Shown: positions 61,360 to 64,000 of the stretch, in pieces
How the letters are laid out: each line of letters begins with the position of its first letter
How positions within the stretch are numbered: position 1 is the first letter of the stretch
From: CAZWDO01 sp964632485 [NCBI: uncultured bacterium]
GTDB lineage: Bacteria > JAGOEH01
Reading direction: 5' to 3'
Length of the DNA stretch: 64,000 nt
Assembly (NCBI GenBank): GCA_964632485.1
Contig: CAZWDO010000003.1
Location: forward strand, 252,877 to 316,876
Notes under the pieces: generated by a model
What the model saw: only the letters and a program-made list of their open reading frames with translations
Told to the model about the DNA's origin: nothing
Database searches by the model: none
Made by a program: the position numbers and the translations under genes

Positions 61360-61830
61360 ATGTCAAGACGAAAAAGAGCGCAGCACCGGGAGATTTTACC
61401 CGATCCTATTTACTACGATTTTTTGCTGGCGAAGTTTGTCAACTATGTAATGCGTAGTGGCAAAAAATCGACTGCCGAGAATATTCTCTACGGCGCGATT
61501 GAGATTTTAGGTAAAAAAACCGGAAAGAATGGTTTGGAAGTTTTGCATAAAGCCGTGGAAAACGTAAAACCCTTAATTGAAGTAAAATCACGGCGTGTGG
61601 GTGGCGCAACCTACCAGGTACCGGTTGAAGTCAGACCTGACCGGAAACTGGCATTGGCTTTGCGTTGGATTATTGGGGTTGCAAAAAGCAACAAAGGTCG
61701 TTCCATGGCCGATCGACTGGCAAATGAGTTGCACCTGGCCTTTAAAGGCGAAGGCGCTTCGATCAAGAAACGGGAAGATACTCATAAAATGGCCGAAGCC
61801 AATAAAGCCTTTGCCCACTATCGCTGGTAA
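61360..61830 (+). CDS. rpsG: 30S ribosomal protein S7
   Basis: A 156-residue S7: [38 protein letters not shown], and the end [10 protein letters not shown]. It initiates 30S assembly at the 3' domain of 16S rRNA. CAGGAG stands ahead of the ATG. Spacing of 15 bases from rpsL. Confidence 0.98.
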   Translation: MSRRKRAQHREILPDPIYYDFLLAKFVNYVMRSGKKSTAENILYGAIEILGKKTGKNGLEVLHKAVENVKPLIEVKSRRVGGATYQVPVEVRPDRKLALALRWIIGVAKSNKGRSMADRLANELHLAFKGEGASIKKREDTHKMAEANKAFAHYRW

Positions 61831-61858
61831 CCTATTAGCAAAAAGGAATGATTGATTG

Positions 61859-63928
61859 ATGCCAAGAGAAGTGCAACTGGATAAAGTACGTAACATCGGG
61901 ATTATGGCCCATATTGATGCTGGAAAGACTACGACGACTGAGAGAATTCTTTTCTATACCGGAAAGACTTACAAAATAGGCGAAGTCCACGATGGAAACG
62001 CGACTATGGACTGGATGGAGCAGGAAAAAGAACGTGGAATCACGATAACTTCAGCCGCAACGACCTGCAGTTGGCGTAACCATAAAATTAATATTATTGA
62101 CACCCCCGGACATGTCGATTTTACCGCCGAAGTGGAACGGTCATTGCGTGTGCTGGATGGGGCGATTGCCCTTTTCTGCGCGGTGGGTGGCGTTGAACCG
62201 CAGTCAGAGACCGTTTGGCGGCAAGCCGATAAGTACAATGTACCGCGAATGGCTTTTGTCAACAAAATGGATCGTATCGGCGCTGATTTTTTCCGCACGG
62301 TTAAAATGATGCGGGAACGGTTGGGAGCAAACCCCATCACGATTCAAATCCCTCTCGGTGGTGGCCGATTCATTAACAAACTGATCGATTTAATCACAAT
62401 GAAAGCTATTTCCTGGGATGACCATAATCTGGGTTCTACCTACGATGAATTTGATATCCCCAGCGATATGCTCGAAGAGGCAAAGGCTGCCCGCGAACAT
62501 TTGCTTGAAGCTATTTCGGAATACGATGATTCATTAATGGAAAAGTTTTTGGAAAACATGCCCATCAATCCCGTAGAAATCAAACGCGCATTGCGCAAAG
62601 CCACTATCAACTGCGATGTCGTACCGGTACTTTGCGGTTCTTCGTTCCGCAATAAAGGTGTTCAACGCTTGTTGGATGCAGTGATCGACTTTCTGCCCTC
62701 CCCGGTTGATGTTCCCTCGGTTAGCGGTGTCGATTTGGACAACGAAGGGAGTGAACGGACGGCTGGCGATGAGCATCCATTTGCCGCATTAGCCTTTAAG
62801 ATCATGACAGACCCGTATGTGGGACGTTTGACATTTGTGCGGGTTTATTCCGGTATACTCAATGCCGGCACTTATATTTATAATGCTAACAAAAAAAACA
62901 AAGAACGTGTGAGCCGTATCCTACAGATGCACGCCAACAAACGTGAGGAGATAAACTGTCTCTATTCGGGCGATATTGGCGCGGTCATCGGGCTCAAAGA
63001 CACCAAAACCGGCGATACACTTTGCGATGAGTCCAATCCGATTGTGCTCGAATCGATGCAGTTCCCCGAGCCGGTGATCAATATTGCTATTGAACCGAAA
63101 ACCAAGGCAGGGCTGGATAGACTGACCAGTTCCATTCTGAAACTGGCGGAGGAAGACCCAACGTTTCGTATGCGTAGCGACATCGATACCGGCCAGATGA
63201 TTATTAGTGGTATGGGCGAGCTTCATCTTGAAATCATTGTTGACCGTCTTTTGCGCGAATTTAATGTCGAAGCGAATGTCGGCAAGCCTGAGGTTGCTTA
63301 CAAAGAAGCCATTACCCGGGCGGGTCGCGCCGAACTCAGATATGTGAAACAGACTGGCGGTAAAGGGCAATTCGCGCATGTTGTCATTGAGATTGAGCCC
63401 TTGCCGAATCATTCCGGCTTTGAATTCGTCAATAAAATCATTGGTGGTTCGATTCCCAAAGAATACATTAAGCCGGTGGAAGAAGGAATTCGTCAGGCAT
63501 TGGATAATGGTGTCCTGGCCGGTTATCCCCTGGAAGGTGTCCGCGCCTACTTATTGGACGGTAGCTTTCATGCGGTGGATTCTTCTGAAATGGCGTTTAA
63601 AATTGCCGGGTCAATGGCGTTGAAGGATGCTGCTAAAAAAGCTGGCGCTGTTTTAATGGAACCGATTATGGATTTAGAAGTTGTTACGCCCGAAAAATAT
63701 CTGGGCGAGGTCATCGGCGATATTAATAGTCGCCGTGGAAAAGTTTTTGCGATGGAAGACCGCAATGAAGCCAAAGTCATTCGGGCTTACATCCCATTGA
63801 GTGAAACTTTCGGGTATGCTACCTCTTTACGATCTTCCACCCAGGGCCGGGCTATTTTTACCATGCAATTCAGCCGGTTCCAGGAAGTCCCCGGAAGTAT
63901 TGCAGAAAAAATAATCAGTCGCTATTAA
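61859..63928 (+). CDS. fusA: Elongation factor G
   Basis: A 689-residue EF-G. GTPase motifs: [10 protein letters not shown] (G1), DTPGHVDF (G3), NKMDR (G4); all five domains up to [16 protein letters not shown]. It catalyses translocation on the ribosome. The ATG ([14 protein letters not shown]) is taken; the TTG codon just before it would add one residue. AAAGGA lies about 11 bases ahead. Third gene of the str operon. Confidence 0.97.
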   Translation: MPREVQLDKVRNIGIMAHIDAGKTTTTERILFYTGKTYKIGEVHDGNATMDWMEQEKERGITITSAATTCSWRNHKINIIDTPGHVDFTAEVERSLRVLDGAIALFCAVGGVEPQSETVWRQADKYNVPRMAFVNKMDRIGADFFRTVKMMRERLGANPITIQIPLGGGRFINKLIDLITMKAISWDDHNLGSTYDEFDIPSDMLEEAKAAREHLLEAISEYDDSLMEKFLENMPINPVEIKRALRKATINCDVVPVLCGSSFRNKGVQRLLDAVIDFLPSPVDVPSVSGVDLDNEGSERTAGDEHPFAALAFKIMTDPYVGRLTFVRVYSGILNAGTYIYNANKKNKERVSRILQMHANKREEINCLYSGDIGAVIGLKDTKTGDTLCDESNPIVLESMQFPEPVINIAIEPKTKAGLDRLTSSILKLAEEDPTFRMRSDIDTGQMIISGMGELHLEIIVDRLLREFNVEANVGKPEVAYKEAITRAGRAELRYVKQTGGKGQFAHVVIEIEPLPNHSGFEFVNKIIGGSIPKEYIKPVEEGIRQALDNGVLAGYPLEGVRAYLLDGSFHAVDSSEMAFKIAGSMALKDAAKKAGAVLMEPIMDLEVVTPEKYLGEVIGDINSRRGKVFAMEDRNEAKVIRAYIPLSETFGYATSLRSSTQGRAIFTMQFSRFQEVPGSIAEKIISRY

Positions 63929-63945
63929 AAATAAGGAGTAAACTC

Positions 63946-64000
63946 ATGGCGAAGGAAAAATTTTCGCGGACAAAACCGCATGTGAATATAGGAACGATCG
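63946..64000 (+). CDS. tuf: Elongation factor Tu, 5' end only
   Basis: The last 55 bases encode MAKEKFSRTKPHVNIGTI, the invariant start of EF-Tu, and run off the right edge. AAGGAG is seven to eight bases ahead of the ATG, 17 bases after fusA. This confirms the classic rpsL-rpsG-fusA-tuf order. Confidence 0.96.
   Translation, partial: MAKEKFSRTKPHVNIGTI

Noticed and set aside
62921-63412. 163-codon minus-strand frame inside fusA
   Set aside because: Shadow of fusA codons; no start signal.
1-64000. tRNA, rRNA, CRISPR array, prophage
   Set aside because: No cloverleaf with TTCRA arm, no regular spaced repeats and no phage structural genes were seen by eye.

Overview
The window reads as a housekeeping-rich chromosome segment of an anaerobic, rod-shaped, probably motile bacterium with a Gram-negative-like envelope. 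Supports are a complete elongasome operon (mreBCD, mrdA, rodA), lipoprotein-type signals, indolepyruvate:ferredoxin oxidoreductase, a cobalamin-dependent methylmalonyl-CoA module, a hydrogenase-like iron-sulfur protein, a CheZ-type protein and a flagellar-rod-like peptide. No rRNA marker is present, so lineage is inference: the mix recalls uncultivated FCB-type or neighbouring phyla (Cloacimonadota, Calditrichota, Marinimicrobia, KSB1), but the sequence alone does not decide. Genes are tightly packed, with many 4-base ATGA overlaps, strong Shine-Dalgarno sites (AGGAGG) and promoters close to TTGACA-N16/17-TATATT. I found no tRNA, rRNA, CRISPR array, intact transposon or prophage.

Layout, left to right. 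1-1435 (minus): lemA and two TPM-domain genes. 1708-5346 (plus): ATPase and permease of a zinc/manganese ABC transporter plus a U32 family protein. 5618-9434 (plus): a double-SIS protein very like vertebrate glucokinase regulatory protein and MurQ etherase, a DUF1460 amidase-like lipoprotein and a YbhN-type membrane protein, probably a muropeptide-recycling operon. 9480-16835 (plus): CheZ-like phosphatase, DRTGG, anti-sigma-type ATPase, hydrogenase-like Fe-S protein, second DRTGG, PHP, second ATPase, [2Fe-2S] thioredoxin-fold protein, then xseB, ispA, an AEC transporter and dut. 17147-25491 (plus): a small conserved-looking protein, methylmalonyl-CoA mutase (split subunits), meaB, epimerase, carboxyltransferase, OadG-like subunit, biotin carrier and RNase R. 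25783-27681 (plus): htpG, closed by a strong hairpin terminator.

27736-37471 (minus): glyS and a small membrane protein, then mreB-mreC-mreD-mrdA-rodA-comF-yhcC-yghO as one compact operon. 37613-38251 (plus): coaE. 38428-44347 (minus): hisS, a mini flagellar-rod-like gene, an HDOD gene, rodZ and three exported proteins of unknown role. 44535-45470 (plus): grpE with a long extra N-terminal region. 45472-57705 (minus): ferritin-like protein, DUF5989, epimerase, S9 and M3-like peptidases, MrfA-type helicase, purA, a STAS protein and iorAB. 57706-60792 is the least orderly part: a decayed transposase-like frame, a hybrid histidine kinase and an orphan frame. 60952-64000 (plus): rpsL, rpsG, fusA and the start of tuf (the str operon).

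The most interesting blocks are the redox/ATPase/CheZ cluster at 9480-14304, which looks like the accessory set of [FeFe]-hydrogenase loci but has no hydrogenase next to it and contains a hydrogenase homologue with an altered active site, and the bacterial GKRP-like gene at 5618-7360. Metabolically, the mutase module interconverts succinyl-CoA and (R)-methylmalonyl-CoA, the epimerase gives the S form, and the carboxyltransferase, OadG-like and biotin carrier proteins would link it to propionyl-CoA, possibly with a sodium-pumping decarboxylase whose membrane subunit is encoded elsewhere.
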